A DNA stretch of 64,000 nucleotides from Succiniclasticum ruminis DSM 9236 (GTDB lineage Bacteria; Bacillota; Negativicutes; Acidaminococcales; Acidaminococcaceae), in assembly GCF_900112895.1 (NCBI RefSeq), contig NZ_FONL01000004.1, forward strand, positions 1 through 64,000, in the 5' to 3' direction. A program made the translations under genes and the position numbers. Below are positions 50,913 to 60,742 of this stretch, in pieces. The notes under the pieces were generated by a model. It saw only the letters and a list, made by a program, of their open reading frames with translations, did not search any database and was not told the origin of the DNA. How positions within the stretch are numbered: the first letter of the stretch is position 1; each line of letters starts with the position of its first letter.

Positions 50913-51902
50913 GTGACATTTGCTGCTGGTATAATAGGTATAGGCTGTTATCTTCCTGAAAAGAAACTGACGAACCAGGACCTGGAGAAAATGGTTGACA
51001 CCTCCGATGCCTGGATTACCGAACGTACGGGTATCAAGACGCGTCATATTGCTGCTCCGGATCAGGCGACCAGTGACCTGGCCTACGAGGCGTCGTTGCA
51101 GGCGCTGGCTGATGCGAAAACAAAACCGGAAGAACTCGACATGATTATTGTGGCGACTGAGACACCGGATTATAAATATCCGTCTACGGCCTGTCTCCTG
51201 CAGGCAAAACTGGGTGCGAAAAATGCGGCGTGCTTTGATCTGTCTGCCGGTTGCAGCGGTTTTGTGTATGCCCTGGGTATAGGCAGCCAGAGTATCGTAA
51301 GCGGGTTGTATAAAAAGATTCTGTTGGTGGGAGCGGAGACTCTTTCCCGGATTATCAACTGGACGGACCGCAATACCTGTGTGCTGTTCGGTGACGGCGC
51401 AGGCGCTGCGGTACTGGGACGGGTGGATGACGGTTATGGTGTGCTGAGTCTTGAGCTTGGAGCAGACGGAACGGGTGGAGAGCATCTGATTCAGCCTGCC
51501 GGGGGAAGCCGCAATCCGACCACTCACGAGACGGTAGATGCTTACGGGCAATGTGTGCACATGGACGGTCAGGATGTATTCAAGTTTGCGGCGCGCAAAA
51601 TGCCTGCAGCCTGTAAAAAGGTGCTGCAGAAAGCCGGCATGACCATAGATGATATTGCATTGCTGGTACCTCATCAGGCGAACCTGCGCATTATCGATAA
51701 TGCCATAGACCGTCTGAAAATAAATAGGAACAGGGTCTGGATCAATATTGAAAAACACGGGAATATGTCAGCAGCGTGCGTTCCCGTCTGTCTGACGGAA
51801 GCGCAGCAAGCCGGACGGTTAAAAAAAGGTGACAATGTGATTATGGTTGCCTTCGGCGCAGGGCTGACATGGGCCGGCGCATTACTGAAATGGGCAAAGT
51901 AA
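50913..51902 (+). CDS. fabH: 3-oxoacyl-ACP synthase III
   Basis: FabH starts fatty-acid synthesis by condensing acetyl-CoA or a branched primer with malonyl-ACP. The 329-residue thiolase-fold protein has the catalytic cysteine in DLSAGCSGFVYAL, histidine in VPHQANLRII and asparagine in KHGNMSAACVP. The start codon is GTG, 9 bases after AAGGAG. The position in the fab operon is standard. Confidence 0.96.
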   Translation: MTFAAGIIGIGCYLPEKKLTNQDLEKMVDTSDAWITERTGIKTRHIAAPDQATSDLAYEASLQALADAKTKPEELDMIIVATETPDYKYPSTACLLQAKLGAKNAACFDLSAGCSGFVYALGIGSQSIVSGLYKKILLVGAETLSRIINWTDRNTCVLFGDGAGAAVLGRVDDGYGVLSLELGADGTGGEHLIQPAGGSRNPTTHETVDAYGQCVHMDGQDVFKFAARKMPAACKKVLQKAGMTIDDIALLVPHQANLRIIDNAIDRLKINRNRVWINIEKHGNMSAACVPVCLTEAQQAGRLKKGDNVIMVAFGAGLTWAGALLKWAK

Positions 51903-51972
51903 TTCTGATGTTTTAACGTGATTTCTGGGATATAAATAATACATTTAAGTATGGAAAGTGAGGTTGGTTCCA

Positions 51973-52920
51973 TTGTCAAAAGTTGCATTTGTATTTCCGG
52001 GACAGGGTTCCCAAAAAGTTGGTATGTGTAAGGATTTTTATGACAACTACGCCTGCGCAAAAAAGGTGTTTGAAGAAGCAGATGACGCGCTGGGTTTTTC
52101 TATTACGAAGATGTGTTTTGAGGGACCGGAAGAAGATTTGCGACTGACAAAGTATACCCAACCGGCTATTCTGACCTGCAGCGTAGCAGCGCTGGCTGTG
52201 ATGCGCGAACACGGGCTGGAGTGTGAGGCGGCCGGCGGCCACAGTCTGGGTGAATATTCCGCGCTGGTAGCAGCTGACGTTATGAGGCTGCAGGATGCGG
52301 TGGTGGCGGTCCACAAGCGTGGCGAGTTCATGCAGGAAGCGGTTCCTGTCGGGGAAGGCGCCATGGCGGCAGTGATGGGACTGACGCCGGATGAAATCGT
52401 GGCAATTTGCCAGAATGTGGAAGCAGAATGCGGAGAAGAAGTGCAGGCTGTTAACTTCAACTGTCCCGGTCAGGTTGTTATTGCGGGGGCGACAAAAGCA
52501 GTGGATAAAGCATCGGAAGCCTTAAAAGCGGCAGGTGCCAAACGAGCCATCCCACTGCCGGTAAGCGCACCTTTCCACAGCACTCTGATGAAACCGGCTG
52601 CAGAACGCCTAAAGGAAGTGTTGGACAAGATTGAATTCCGGGATGCAAAGTTCCCGGTATTCTCCAATGTAACTGCCGAGCCGGTTGTCAAAGCGGAAGA
52701 AATCCGAGCTCTGCTTGTTAAACAGGCTGCCAGTCCGGTTAAATGGGAGATGTCCATGCACAGGATGATCAAAGACGGCTTCGATACGTTTGTTGAAGTG
52801 GGTCCGGGTAAGGTCCTGACGGGCTTTACCCGCAAAATTGACCGTGCCATGAATGCTTTAAACGTGGAAGACATGGCAAGTTTGGAAAAAACACTTGCTT
52901 ATTTTAAGGAGGTTCGCTAA
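51973..52920 (+). CDS. fabD: Malonyl-CoA:ACP transacylase
   Basis: FabD transfers malonyl groups from CoA to acyl carrier protein. The 315-residue protein begins [18 protein letters not shown], with catalytic serine in [10 protein letters not shown], arginine in [11 protein letters not shown] and histidine in [11 protein letters not shown]. The start is TTG 51973, 9 bases after GTGAGG; a GTG at 51958 overlaps that ribosome site. It ends 1 base before the fabG ATG, so translation is probably coupled. Confidence 0.95.
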   Translation: MSKVAFVFPGQGSQKVGMCKDFYDNYACAKKVFEEADDALGFSITKMCFEGPEEDLRLTKYTQPAILTCSVAALAVMREHGLECEAAGGHSLGEYSALVAADVMRLQDAVVAVHKRGEFMQEAVPVGEGAMAAVMGLTPDEIVAICQNVEAECGEEVQAVNFNCPGQVVIAGATKAVDKASEALKAAGAKRAIPLPVSAPFHSTLMKPAAERLKEVLDKIEFRDAKFPVFSNVTAEPVVKAEEIRALLVKQAASPVKWEMSMHRMIKDGFDTFVEVGPGKVLTGFTRKIDRAMNALNVEDMASLEKTLAYFKEVR

Positions 52921-52921
52921 A

Positions 52922-53668
52922 ATGCAGTTAGAAGGTAAAGTTGCACTGGTTACAGGTGCTTCCCGCGGAATCGGTAGAAGCATCGCCCTTTTGCTGGCTT
53001 CCCGGGGCGCTGATATTGCAATCAACTACGCCGGCAATACTGAAGCTGCCGAGAAAACCAAAGCGGAAGTAGAAGCGCTGGGACGCAAAGCGATTCTGGT
53101 GAAGACGGATGTGGCAGACGCAGAAGCCTGTGTCACCATGATTGACGAAGTAGTTAAGGCTTTTGGAAAGATTGATATTTTGGTAAACAATGCGGGTATT
53201 ACACGGGATGGACTGCTGATGCGTATGAAGGAAGCAGACTGGGATGCGGTACTGCTCACCAACCTGAAAAGCGTATTCAACTGTACCAAGGCTGCCATTA
53301 AGTATATGATGAAAGCCCGCAGCGGCCGGATTGTCAATATCAGTTCTGTAGTAGGTGCTATGGGAAATGCCGGCCAGGCAAACTATGCCGCAGCTAAGGC
53401 AGGCATCCTGGGCTTTACCAAAGCCACGGCGAAAGAAGTCGCGGCCCGGGGCATTACAGTGAATGCTGTGGCTCCCGGTTTTATTGCTACCGATATGACA
53501 GCAGTGCTGCCGGAAAAGGTCGTGGAAAGTTTGAAAGCAGGTATCCCCATGGGACGCCTCGGCGACCCGGAGGATATTGCAAAAGCGGTTGCATTCCTGG
53601 TATCGGATGAAGCTGCATATATTACTGGCCAGACATTGCATGTAAATGGCGGTATGTTTATGAATTAA
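52922..53668 (+). CDS. fabG: 3-oxoacyl-ACP reductase
   Basis: FabG reduces 3-oxoacyl-ACP to (R)-3-hydroxyacyl-ACP with NADPH. The 248-residue short-chain dehydrogenase has the nucleotide motif [19 protein letters not shown], the catalytic serine in [11 protein letters not shown] and the YxxxK motif YAAAKAG. AAGGAGG, located inside the end of fabD, serves the ATG at 52922. Confidence 0.96.
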   Translation: MQLEGKVALVTGASRGIGRSIALLLASRGADIAINYAGNTEAAEKTKAEVEALGRKAILVKTDVADAEACVTMIDEVVKAFGKIDILVNNAGITRDGLLMRMKEADWDAVLLTNLKSVFNCTKAAIKYMMKARSGRIVNISSVVGAMGNAGQANYAAAKAGILGFTKATAKEVAARGITVNAVAPGFIATDMTAVLPEKVVESLKAGIPMGRLGDPEDIAKAVAFLVSDEAAYITGQTLHVNGGMFMN

Positions 53669-53716
53669 GGAAAAGGAGACTGACCGGTAACAGGTCTTGA
53701 GAGGAGGTGAATCGTG

Positions 53717-53953
53717 ATGGGCACTTTCGAAAAAGTAAGAGATATTACAGTTGAACAGTTAAGCGTTGACGCTGATGAAGTAAAGATGGAATCTGCGTTC
53801 ATTGATGATCTGGGAGCTGACTCCCTGGATATCGTTGAACTGATTATGGCTTTTGAAGAAGAATTCGGTGTAGAAATTCCGGATGAAAAAGCTGAAAAGA
53901 TCCGTACTGTTGCCGACGCAGTTAAAATGTTGGACGAAGAAAAAGAGGCATAA
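53717..53953 (+). CDS. acpP: Acyl carrier protein
   Basis: The 78-residue acidic carrier holds growing acyl chains on a phosphopantetheine arm. The attachment serine lies in [30 protein letters not shown], about 7 bases upstream, is a strong ribosome site fitting the high demand for this protein. It lies between fabG and the fabK-like gene. Confidence 0.97.
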   Translation: MGTFEKVRDITVEQLSVDADEVKMESAFIDDLGADSLDIVELIMAFEEEFGVEIPDEKAEKIRTVADAVKMLDEEKEA

Positions 53954-54050
53954 TGCTGATCAGTTCGGGGATGCTCTGGGAAAGGGCATCCCTGTAAACT
54001 GTTTTATGTTTGTGAATCGTGAATTTGTTTCCTGAAATGGGGGATATCTG

Positions 54051-55007
54051 TTGAAATTACCAGTGCTTAAAATAGGGAATTTAGTTGCGCAGGTTCCGAT
54101 TATCCAGGGCGGCATGGCAATTAGATTATCAACGGCACGTCTGGCTGCTGCGGTAGCCAATGAAGGGGGTATCGGTCTGATTGCTGCTTCTGGTATGGAG
54201 GAGCAGGAATTAAGGACGGAGATCCGTCTTGCCCGTAAGCTGACCAACGGCAAGGGTATCATTGGGATAAACTGCATGGTAGCGGCCCGTGCGTTTAAAA
54301 ACTTAATTGTGACTGCTGCGCAGGAAGGCGTGGATCTGATTGTGGCCGGCGCCGGTTTTTCAAGAGATATTTTTGCCGTCGGCAGGGAATACAATGTGGC
54401 GGTTGTACCGATTGTATCGTCTGTAAAGCTGGCAAAGATTTCTGAAAAGCTGGGTGCTTCCGCAATTGTGGTTGAAGGTACGGAAGCCGGCGGTCATTTG
54501 GGAACGCAACAGTCAATCAAAGAGATTCTTCCGGACATTGCGAAAGCGGTGAAGATTCCGGTTATTGCGGCTGGCGGAGCTACCTGCGGAAAGGATATTG
54601 TGGACCTTCTGAACCTGGGGGCTGACGGTGTACAGATGGGCAGCCGGTTTGCGGCCAGCGAGGAGTCCAACGGCGCGCGTTTCCTTAAGGAAATGTACCT
54701 GAGGATGGTAAAAGAGGACGTCGTACAGATTGACAGTCCGGTAGGTTATAAGGGTCGCGCCATCCGCAGTCCTTTCGCCCAACTTTCCTTGGAAGGCAGG
54801 GCACCTCTGCCGGTAACCTGTGATGCATGTCTGAAACATTGCACGCATCAGTTCTGTATAATTCGTGCCTTGTCCCGGGCTCAGCAGGGAGATGTGGAAA
54901 CAGGTCTGATTTTTACCGGGGCTCACATGTGGAAGATTCATGAAATTTTGCCGGTGAAAGAAATTTTCCGGCGCATTAAGGATGAAGTGTCAGCTATCAA
55001 CAGCTAA
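54051..55007 (+). CDS. fabK: Enoyl-ACP reductase II (FabK) / nitronate monooxygenase family flavoprotein
   Basis: The 318-residue FMN TIM-barrel protein has PIIQGGMAIRLST, the phosphate-binding AAGGATCGKDI and GVQMGSRFAASEE. The family includes nitronate monooxygenase and FabK, which reduces enoyl-ACP with NAD(P)H. The location between acpP and fabF favours FabK. The C-terminus has CDACLKHCTHQFC, four cysteines in a C-x2-C-x3-C-x4-C pattern not found in classical FabK, perhaps a metal or Fe-S site. The start is TTG 54051. Function as FabK is inferred from context. Confidence 0.78.
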   Translation: MKLPVLKIGNLVAQVPIIQGGMAIRLSTARLAAAVANEGGIGLIAASGMEEQELRTEIRLARKLTNGKGIIGINCMVAARAFKNLIVTAAQEGVDLIVAGAGFSRDIFAVGREYNVAVVPIVSSVKLAKISEKLGASAIVVEGTEAGGHLGTQQSIKEILPDIAKAVKIPVIAAGGATCGKDIVDLLNLGADGVQMGSRFAASEESNGARFLKEMYLRMVKEDVVQIDSPVGYKGRAIRSPFAQLSLEGRAPLPVTCDACLKHCTHQFCIIRALSRAQQGDVETGLIFTGAHMWKIHEILPVKEIFRRIKDEVSAINS

Positions 55008-55088
55008 AAGGAAGCGGGGCAGTAAGGCGAGCGGGCAGACCGTCCGGTGCACGGTCCTGTGGTTCCCAATAATTTTGAGGTGATGATT

Positions 55089-56339
55089 TTGAAGAAACGC
55101 GTGGTAATTACCGGGTTAGGCGTTGTTACACCAATCGGTAATGATGTAGAAACATTTTGGAACAATCTGATTGCCGGGAAATCGGGTATCGATACGATAA
55201 AAGCATTCGATACTTCGGCATTGAAAACGAAAATCGCAGGAGAAGTCAAAAATTTTGATTACACCCAGTATGTTGATAAAAAAGAAGGGCGTAAAATGGA
55301 CCGGGTGGCTCATTTTGCAGTGGCCGTTGCCAGGCAGGCGGTGGCGGATGCCGGCATTGATGTGGCGCAGGAAAACCCTGCACGCCTGGGCGTGTGTGTC
55401 GGTACCGGCATCGGAGGAATCATTACGTTCCTGGAACAGTCCCTGAAATACGGGGAAAGAGGGCCGGGGCGTATCAGTCCGTTCTTTATTCCCATGGAAA
55501 TCCCCAACATGCCGGCGGCCCATATCGGTATAGCGCTGGGATGGAAGGGACCCAACACGGCTATCGTGACAGCCTGCGCTACAGGCACCAACTGCATCGG
55601 AGATGCACTGCGTACCATTCAGTACGGTGATGCTGACGTGATGATCGCCGGTGGCGTGGAAGCAGCGGTGAATCCCATTGCTATCGCCGGTTTCGAAAAC
55701 ATGAAGGCCCTTTGCACCGACAGCAATGAGAATCCCCAGGCAGCTTCCCGTCCGTTTGACAAGACCCGGAGCGGCTTTGTGATGGGTGAAGGCGGCGGTG
55801 TAATAGTGTTGGAAGAACTGGAACACGCAAAGAAACGGGGCGCCCATATTTATGCGGAGCTGGCAGGTTTCGCCATGAACACGGATGCTTACCATATCAC
55901 TGCTCCAGACCCGGCAGGAGAGATGCCTGCGGTCTGCATGGAAGCAGCAATCAAAGACGCGGGCCTGACCCCGGACGATATTGATTACATCAACGCTCAC
56001 GGAACTTCTACCCATCGCAATGATTTGAATGAGGTTATCGCATCCAAGAAGATTTTTGGGGAACGGGCTTACAAAGTTCCCATGAGTTCCAATAAATCAA
56101 TGACCGGTCACCTGTTAGGCGGGGCCGGCGGCATGGAAGCAGTTGCAACGGTTCTCACCATTGTGAACGGCATCATTCCGCCCACTATAAACTATCATGA
56201 AGTGGATGCGGAAGATGGTATGGATCTGGACTTCGTTCCTAACGAAGCAAGAAAACAGGACGTCCGGGCTGCCTTGTCCAGCAATTTCGGCTTTGGCGGA
56301 CATAATGCGGTTATCGTGATTCGAAAGTACGAAGCATAA
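55089..56339 (+). CDS. fabF: 3-oxoacyl-ACP synthase II
   Basis: FabF elongates acyl-ACP chains by condensation with malonyl-ACP. The 416-residue protein starts MKKRVVITGLGVVTPIG. The catalytic cysteine is in TACATGTN, the two histidines in NAHGTSTH and MTGHLLGGAGG. TTG 55089 has GAGGT 7 bases upstream; ATG 55083 is only 1 base from the site. It is followed by rnc after 20 bases. Confidence 0.96.
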   Translation: MKKRVVITGLGVVTPIGNDVETFWNNLIAGKSGIDTIKAFDTSALKTKIAGEVKNFDYTQYVDKKEGRKMDRVAHFAVAVARQAVADAGIDVAQENPARLGVCVGTGIGGIITFLEQSLKYGERGPGRISPFFIPMEIPNMPAAHIGIALGWKGPNTAIVTACATGTNCIGDALRTIQYGDADVMIAGGVEAAVNPIAIAGFENMKALCTDSNENPQAASRPFDKTRSGFVMGEGGGVIVLEELEHAKKRGAHIYAELAGFAMNTDAYHITAPDPAGEMPAVCMEAAIKDAGLTPDDIDYINAHGTSTHRNDLNEVIASKKIFGERAYKVPMSSNKSMTGHLLGGAGGMEAVATVLTIVNGIIPPTINYHEVDAEDGMDLDFVPNEARKQDVRAALSSNFGFGGHNAVIVIRKYEA

Positions 56340-56359
56340 GAGACAGGCGCACAGTGACC

Positions 56360-57115
56360 ATGAAAAATTCTGCAGGATTGACCTGCTGTAGCGAAGAACG
56401 AAAAGAACAACTGAAAGAACTGTGCGCAGGGCTGGGAATCACAATGCAACACTTTGAGTTGCTGAATCTGGCTCTGACGCATACTTCTTTTGCCCATGAA
56501 ACGCCGCACTATCCTCACAATGAGCATAATGAACGGCTGGAATTTCTGGGGGATTCTGTCCTGGGTCTCATTGTCAGCACCTATATGTTTGAGCATTTTC
56601 CCCATTTTGATGAAGGCCGGATGACCAAGCTGCGTGCCCAGGTAGTATGCGAGGCTTCGCTGTATCAGTGCGCGAAACGTATCGGACTGGGGGATTACCT
56701 GCGTATGGGTAACGGCGAACTGTCTTCCGGTGGGAACAAACGCCCCTCTATACTGGCTGATGCCTTTGAAGCGGTGCTGGGAGCTTACTATCTGGATCAG
56801 GGCTTTGCGGCGGCGCAACAGTATCTGCTTGGTCTGTTAGAAGAAGAAATCAACGCGGTTTGTAACGGGCAGTTAGTCATGGGAGATTATAAGAGCATGT
56901 TGCAGGAACGGTTGCAGCATGAGGCCCAGTATGAGATTGTGTACGAAATGCTGGATTTTGAAGGCCCGGAACATAACCGTATCTTTACGTCCGGGGTTTT
57001 TATTAACGGTATGGAATACGGCAGCGGAAAAGGACGCACCAAAAAGGAATCGGAACAGCAGGCGGCCCGTGAAGCGCTGGAACGACTGAAAAAGGAAGAG
57101 CCTCCGCAGCAATAA
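56360..57115 (+). CDS. rnc: Ribonuclease III
   Basis: RNase III cleaves double-stranded RNA in rRNA processing and mRNA decay. The 251-residue protein has the catalytic signature ERLEFLGDSVLGLIVS, a second metal-site region ADAFEAVLGAYYLD, and a C-terminal dsRNA-binding domain (DYKSMLQERLQHEAQYEIV to KESEQQAAREALERL). The ATG has a weak ribosome site. It ends the fapR operon, a common Firmicutes arrangement. Confidence 0.96.
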   Translation: MKNSAGLTCCSEERKEQLKELCAGLGITMQHFELLNLALTHTSFAHETPHYPHNEHNERLEFLGDSVLGLIVSTYMFEHFPHFDEGRMTKLRAQVVCEASLYQCAKRIGLGDYLRMGNGELSSGGNKRPSILADAFEAVLGAYYLDQGFAAAQQYLLGLLEEEINAVCNGQLVMGDYKSMLQERLQHEAQYEIVYEMLDFEGPEHNRIFTSGVFINGMEYGSGKGRTKKESEQQAAREALERLKKEEPPQQ

Positions 57116-57436
57116 ATCCGTCTCCGTCTACTTTTTTGGAAAAGAGCCAGGAACTGATTTACTTAAATTTTTCAGTTGCAGGGGCAGTGAGTGAAACACA
57201 TCATGTATTGCGGAATGAATAACCGCAAAAGGGTGTGTTTTTCTTTTTTTCGGCTGTTTGATAAGTGGTTTTGTTTACGATTTTGCCGCGGTCTGCAGGG
57301 TAAATTATTCTTGAATCTTTTTTCGAGTTGTAGTATAGTTAATGTATCGGTTGTACAGAAATTTTGCGCCCGTCCGGACCGTTTTGGACGGGAGCACAGT
57401 TTTGTAAAATTGAATTTAATGAAGGAGGAGAAACTC
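57116..57436 (+). other. Intergenic region with the tctCBA promoter and leader
   Basis: This 321-base gap after rnc holds the promoter at 57311-57339. In the leader a GC-rich hairpin pairs CCCGTCC with GGACGGG (about 57369-57392). No gene is evident; an open stretch upstream of tctC in frame lacks start signals. Confidence 0.6.
57311..57339 (+). promoter_or_regulatory. Promoter of tctCBA
   Basis: TTGAAT (57311-57316), 17-bp spacer, TATAGT (57334-57339). The leader from about 57346 to the tctC start is about 90 nt. Confidence 0.65.
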
Positions 57437-58444
57437 ATGAAAAAATTTCTTGCTGTAGCAGGGTCCCTGATGTTAGCTGCTTCTGTCTTGATGACGGGTT
57501 GCGGTGGCGGTGGTGGCGGAGACAAGAAGGCTGCCGATACCAACAAGGAATGGAAACCCACGAAGGATGTCAAGGTTATTATCGCCTATAAAGCCGGTTC
57601 CGGTACGGATACAGGCGCCCGCCTGCTGCTGAACAATGCCAAACCCTATGTAGGGCAGACCATGGTCATTGAAAACAAACCGGGTGCTGATGGCAAGATT
57701 GGCTGGACCGAGCTGACCAAAGCAAAACCTGACGGATATACCATCGGTTTCATCAACCTCCCGACTTATACCACGCTGGCTATTCAGCCGAATGCTCCGT
57801 TTAACGATCAGAGCATTGTTCCCATCTGCAACCACCTGACGGAGACCGGTGTTGTTGTAGTTAAGAAAGATGCAAAATGGAAGACCCTGAAAGAACTGGT
57901 TGCCGATGCACAGGCAAAACCTGGCGAATTGAAGGCTTCCACTAACGGTGTAAAGGCTTCCAACCATACGGCAGCCCAGCTGCTGGCACAGTCTGCCAAA
58001 TTCCAGTACAAGGCTGTACCTTACGGTGGCACGGCCGACCAGTTGCTGGCTCTGCGCCAGGGCGAGGTTGATTTCTCCTGCGCCAAAGTGGCAGATATTG
58101 CCAAGCTGATTAACGGCGACAAAGCGGAACTGCGTGTATTAGGCCTGTTTGCTGAAAAACGCGATCCGCAGTTAAAAGACGTTCCGACATTAGGCGAACT
58201 GGGTTATTACAATAAATGGTACGGCTCTGCCCGCGCTCTGGTAGCTCCGAAGGGAACTCCGGAAAACATTATCAAATTCTATGAAACCGCTATGAAGAAG
58301 ACCATGGACGATCCGAAGGTTAAAGAAGCTCATCAGAAAGCCGGCATGGCTACCGATTACAAAGACAGCAAGGCTCTGGGCGCTTTGATTAAGGAACAGA
58401 TGGATTTCTGCAAGAACGTAGTTACCAAGTTGTATGATAAATAA
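57437..58444 (+). CDS. tctC: Tripartite tricarboxylate transporter, substrate-binding lipoprotein TctC
   Basis: The 335-residue periplasmic protein captures a carboxylate for the TctAB permease. A lipoprotein signal ends VLMTGC, followed by a run of six Gly and Lys residues. The TctC/Bug fold is marked by VKVIIAYKAGSGTDTGARLL, ENKPGADGKIGWTEL and YGGTADQLLALRQGEVDF. ATG 57437 has GAAGGAGGAG upstream. The natural ligand (citrate or other acid) cannot be read. Two hairpins follow before tctB. Confidence 0.92.
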   Translation: MKKFLAVAGSLMLAASVLMTGCGGGGGGDKKAADTNKEWKPTKDVKVIIAYKAGSGTDTGARLLLNNAKPYVGQTMVIENKPGADGKIGWTELTKAKPDGYTIGFINLPTYTTLAIQPNAPFNDQSIVPICNHLTETGVVVVKKDAKWKTLKELVADAQAKPGELKASTNGVKASNHTAAQLLAQSAKFQYKAVPYGGTADQLLALRQGEVDFSCAKVADIAKLINGDKAELRVLGLFAEKRDPQLKDVPTLGELGYYNKWYGSARALVAPKGTPENIIKFYETAMKKTMDDPKVKEAHQKAGMATDYKDSKALGALIKEQMDFCKNVVTKLYDK

Positions 58445-58461
58445 TCGGATTCATGAGGGCT

Positions 58462-58489
58462 GAAAGAGGCCCGGCAACGGGTCTCTTTC
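58462..58489 (+). other. Strong hairpin between tctC and tctB
   Basis: GAAAGAGGCCCG (58462-58473) pairs with 58478-58489 around a GCAA tetraloop, one G-U pair. No T run follows. It probably protects the tctC mRNA 3' end and sets the binding-protein to permease ratio. Confidence 0.6.
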
Positions 58490-58518
58490 CTCTGTATTAC
58501 GGTTATCCTTTAAAAACT

Positions 58519-58572
58519 GAAGCCGGCTGAGGCGGCTGCCTGTGTGACGGCTGCTTCAGGCCGGCTTTATTT
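58519..58572 (+). terminator. Second, attenuator-like hairpin before tctB
   Basis: AAGCCGGC-type arm (58519-58526) pairs with GCCGGCTT-type arm (58560-58567), followed by TATTTCT. It may partially terminate transcripts leaving tctC. Confidence 0.45.
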
Positions 58573-58608
58573 CTGGTTGGTTGAGATTATGATCGCGAGG
58601 TTGCTTTT

Positions 58609-59067
58609 ATGAAAAGGACCGATCTTTATATCTGTGGCTTCATGTACCTGTTCTGCGCCTTTTTCCAGCATGAGACGCAGAAGTTTCCGGAAGGCGCCCG
58701 CCATTATCCCCATTTTGTCATCGGACTTTTGTTTTTGCTTACCACCATCCGCCTGTATGATATGGTAAAGCAATATTTGAAAGACAGGCATGTGATTAAT
58801 GATTTGTCGGAAACATTCAAAGGATTCCAACCCAAACAGTTTTGGACCATGTTTGCGGCTTTCCTGGGGTTCTTTGCTCTGATGTACTTTTTCGGGTTTT
58901 ATGTGGCGTCCCTCATTTATATTCTGTTCTGCCTGCAATACTTCCATATTCCCAAAAAGTACATGGCGCTTGTGTTGCTGGTCATGCTTGTCCTGACGTA
59001 TTTCACCTTCAGCTGGTTCCTGAATGTGCCGCTGCCCAAAGGTGAGATACTGGGAGAATTCTTGTAA
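58609..59067 (+). CDS. tctB: Tripartite tricarboxylate transporter, small membrane subunit TctB
   Basis: The 152-residue protein has four predicted membrane helices (about 5-20, 37-53, 77-98 and 118-140) and the short loop pattern of TctB proteins. TctB partners with TctA in the membrane. GCGAGG precedes the ATG. It lies between tctC and tctA, in the usual C-B-A order. Confidence 0.88.
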   Translation: MKRTDLYICGFMYLFCAFFQHETQKFPEGARHYPHFVIGLLFLLTTIRLYDMVKQYLKDRHVINDLSETFKGFQPKQFWTMFAAFLGFFALMYFFGFYVASLIYILFCLQYFHIPKKYMALVLLVMLVLTYFTFSWFLNVPLPKGEILGEFL

Positions 59068-59085
59068 GAGGGGAGGCTGTTACTT

Positions 59086-60597
59086 ATGGATGCAAATACC
59101 TTGGGATTGATGGCCGCCGGTTTCTTGCATGTGTTTTCACCCATGAACCTGGGCATGATGATCCTTGGCGTAACGATTGGTATTGTCATCGGCTGTATGC
59201 CGGGTCTTTCCGCAGCCATGGGCGTGGCGCTGCTCCTGCCCCTGACTTTCGGCATGAAACCGGAAACCGGCCTGATTATGTTAGGCGCCATTTACTGCGG
59301 CGCCATCTTTGGCGGTTCCATTTCCGCTATCCTGATTCACACGCCGGGCACGCCGGCTTCGGCTGCCACGGCCATTGACGGCTATCAGCTGACCCTGAAA
59401 GGCAAGGCTGGTAAAGCACTGGGTACAGCCTGTACCGCTTCTTTCTTCGGCGGACTTCTCAGCTGTATTTCCCTGTATTTTTTTGCTCCGGCATTAGCTC
59501 AGCTGGCCATGAAGTTCGGCAGCCCGGAATATTTCTGGCTGGCGCTGTTCGGCCTTACCATTATTGCGGGTGTGACTTCCGGGTCTATGGTCAAAGGCCT
59601 GATGTCCGGCGCGTTCGGCCTGATACTGTCCACCATTGGCATGGACCCCATGGAAGGGGTGGAACGGTATATGTTCGGCATCGACGCTCTGTATAACGGC
59701 ATCAATGTGACCTGCGCCATGATAGGCCTGTTCTCTATGTCACAGGTGTTCATGCTGATTGAAAAAGCCATTAAGGAGCGGGGCAACGTTATTGATTTTG
59801 AAGATTCTGTAATCCTGAAAGCCAAAGAACTGGCCCAGATATTCCCTCATGTGATCCGTTCCTGGATCATCGGGAACATCATCGGTATCCTGCCCGGTGC
59901 TGGCGCATCTATCGCCTGCTTCCTGGGGTACGATACTGCCAAGAAGTTTTCCAAACGGAAAGACGAGTTCGGCAAAGGCTCCATTGAAGGCGTGGCGGCT
60001 TCGGAAGCGGCCAATAATGCCGTAACCGGCGGATCCCTGATTCCCACGCTGACGCTGGGCATACCCGGTGAATCGGTAACCGCTGTGCTCATGGGCGGTC
60101 TGATTATTCAGGGGCTGCAGCCCGGTCCTGAACTGTTCACCAAATATGCGGAGATGACCTACACCTTCTTCGCAGGTTTTGTAGTCACGCAGTTCTTCAT
60201 GTTGATGATTGGTTTGGGGGGCTGCCGTCTGTTCGCGCACATCTCCCGCCTGTCCGATGCTATCCTGATTCCCTGCGTATTCGTATTGTGCGTGGTAGGT
60301 TCTTTTGCCATTAACAACAGTTTTGTGGAAGTGGGCATCATGTTCCTGTTCGGCTTTTTCGGCTATCTGATGCGGAAACTGGATCTGAATACAGCGGCAG
60401 TGGTACTGGCGCTGATTCTGGGGCCGATAGGGGAACGCGGCCTGCGCCGCAGCCTGACTCTGTCCGGCAATGATATCAGCATCCTCTTCAGTACTCCCAT
60501 TTGCTGGATATTGATTGCGATGTGCATTCTGTCCTCTTTCTCACCACTTCTTATGAAAGTGCTGAAGAAACGGGAAAAGGGCGGAGAGGCCAAGTAA
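59086..60597 (+). CDS. tctA: Tripartite tricarboxylate transporter, large permease TctA
   Basis: The 503-residue protein with about 11 to 12 membrane helices is the ion-coupled permease. The family hallmark [20 protein letters not shown] is followed by [25 protein letters not shown]. The second-half counterpart is [17 protein letters not shown], with [27 protein letters not shown] precedes the ATG. It ends the tctCBA operon. Confidence 0.95.
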   Translation: MDANTLGLMAAGFLHVFSPMNLGMMILGVTIGIVIGCMPGLSAAMGVALLLPLTFGMKPETGLIMLGAIYCGAIFGGSISAILIHTPGTPASAATAIDGYQLTLKGKAGKALGTACTASFFGGLLSCISLYFFAPALAQLAMKFGSPEYFWLALFGLTIIAGVTSGSMVKGLMSGAFGLILSTIGMDPMEGVERYMFGIDALYNGINVTCAMIGLFSMSQVFMLIEKAIKERGNVIDFEDSVILKAKELAQIFPHVIRSWIIGNIIGILPGAGASIACFLGYDTAKKFSKRKDEFGKGSIEGVAASEAANNAVTGGSLIPTLTLGIPGESVTAVLMGGLIIQGLQPGPELFTKYAEMTYTFFAGFVVTQFFMLMIGLGGCRLFAHISRLSDAILIPCVFVLCVVGSFAINNSFVEVGIMFLFGFFGYLMRKLDLNTAAVVLALILGPIGERGLRRSLTLSGNDISILFSTPICWILIAMCILSSFSPLLMKVLKKREKGGEAK

Positions 60598-60614
60598 ATA
60601 ATTCATAAAAAGAA

Positions 60615-60657
60615 CGAGGGTAACTGAGCTTGCTCAGTTACCCTCGCTGTATTTTAT
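60615..60657 (+). terminator. Terminator of tctCBA
   Basis: CGAGGGTAACTGAGC (60615-60629) pairs with GCTCAGTTACCCTCG (60632-60646), followed by a T-rich tract. Confidence 0.85.
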
Positions 60658-60742
60658 TATGTACCTGTTTGCCTGTGACGCAGTTTGAACATTCAATTCC
60701 AAAACTGCGTTTTACAGAAACGTGTTTTTTGTGGCTGATAGT

